The notes under the pieces: model-generated
Told to the model about the DNA's origin: nothing
What the model saw: the letters and a program-made list of their open reading frames with translations, nothing else
The model's database searches: none
Source: DTU049 sp033809015
Lineage (GTDB): Bacteria > Bacteroidota > Bacteroidia > Bacteroidales > DTU049
Direction: 5' to 3'
Assembly (NCBI GenBank): GCA_033809015.1
Contig: JAPXMM010000044.1
Location: 1-16,204 of the forward strand
DNA: 16,204 nucleotides
Shown: positions 15,891 through 16,204 of the stretch, piece by piece
How positions within the stretch are numbered: position 1 is the stretch's first letter
How the letters are laid out: every line of letters starts with the position of its first letter
Translations under genes and position numbers: made by a program

Positions 15891-15915
15891 CATTATAAAA
15901 CAAAAATATTTTAAT

Positions 15916-16204
15916 ATGAAACGTATATTTTTATTATTGTTATTTGTATTAGCTAATATTTTATCATTTGGGCAATACAATGAAGTGATTTATGATGAGG
16001 AGAGTGACCTACATCATATACAAATAGTAAAAATCGATGAAGCTCAATCTAAGACCAATCAACTCATAAACGTGAAAACACCAATAGTTTTTACATCATT
16101 TGCTATAGGATGGAAAATTAAACAAGAAATTTCTGCAGCAGAGATTATTATAAGATATAGAGTTCACAAACCACAAAAAGGTTGGACAGAATGGAAAACT
16201 GATG
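15916..16204 (+). CDS. Secreted protein, N-terminal part only (runs off the window)
   Basis: An open frame of 96 codons starts at ATG 15916 and continues past the window end. A signal peptide is clear (MKRIFLLLLFVLANILSFGQ). The exported part has alternating hydrophobic residues of a beta-sandwich (IVFTSFAIGWKIKQ, AEIIIRYRVHKPQKGWTEW). A 'FAIGWK...RYRV...GW.EWK' pattern is reminiscent of the domain preceding the catalytic part of secreted N-acetylmuramoyl-L-alanine amidases in Bacteroidota. The catalytic part would lie outside the window, so this is only a guess. A -7 box lies 25 nt upstream, and an 83-bp gap separates it from the preceding secreted-protein gene on the same strand. Confidence 0.75.
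   Translation, partial: MKRIFLLLLFVLANILSFGQYNEVIYDEESDLHHIQIVKIDEAQSKTNQLINVKTPIVFTSFAIGWKIKQEISAAEIIIRYRVHKPQKGWTEWKTD

Overview
The window looks like chromosome from a low-GC member of the Bacteroidota. This rests on the strongly AT-rich composition, A-rich leaders without clear Shine-Dalgarno sequences, and a TAnnTTTG-type -7 element 15-28 nt in front of almost every transcription-unit head. It also rests on secreted proteins with short signal peptides ending in 'AQ', and on the typical Bacteroidota tail-fibre-like N-terminal module (LLIPR...SSPA.SLLIY.T...PG.YY).

Layout. 1-3195 is a degenerating accessory stretch on the minus strand. It holds the start of a secreted protein running off the edge, a multiply frameshifted IS1595-type transposase remnant, and a long secreted GxYG-repeat protein broken by two frameshifts. 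3449-6778 (+) is central carbon metabolism: an orphan N-terminal half of a split transketolase, then deoC and ATP-dependent pckA, which overlap by ATGA. 6768-8344 (-) holds pdxJ followed by a YbfF-like alpha/beta hydrolase. 8345-8803 is a gene-free stretch filled by a roughly 370-bp foldback element with 13-bp perfect terminal inverted repeats. 8804-14330 (-) is a compact five-gene operon. 14669 onwards (+) holds a second secreted tail-fibre-like protein and the start of another secreted protein.

The main find is the five-gene operon: KamA-family radical-SAM 2,3-aminomutase, then PcaI-like and PcaJ-like CoA-transferase subunits, a class III aminotransferase resembling beta-amino-acid transaminases, and a PcaF/PaaJ-like thiolase. 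Read as a pathway: alpha-amino acid -> beta-amino acid -> beta-keto acid -> beta-ketoacyl-CoA -> acetyl-CoA plus a shortened acyl-CoA. The aminomutase has Arg and Thr where lysine 2,3-aminomutase has its two lysine-binding aspartates, so lysine is an unlikely substrate and an acidic side chain is favoured. The transferase and thiolase look like 3-oxoadipate enzymes. The simplest inference is 2-aminoadipate -> 3-aminoadipate -> 3-oxoadipate -> 3-oxoadipyl-CoA -> succinyl-CoA + acetyl-CoA, an oxygen-independent lower branch of lysine degradation. Glutamate is the main alternative. I know of no description of this route.

The neighbouring genes fit an amino-acid-using lifestyle (inference): pckA would turn succinyl-CoA-derived oxaloacetate into phosphoenolpyruvate, the transketolase half and deoC feed triose and pentose phosphates, and pdxJ makes the PLP needed by two enzymes of the operon.
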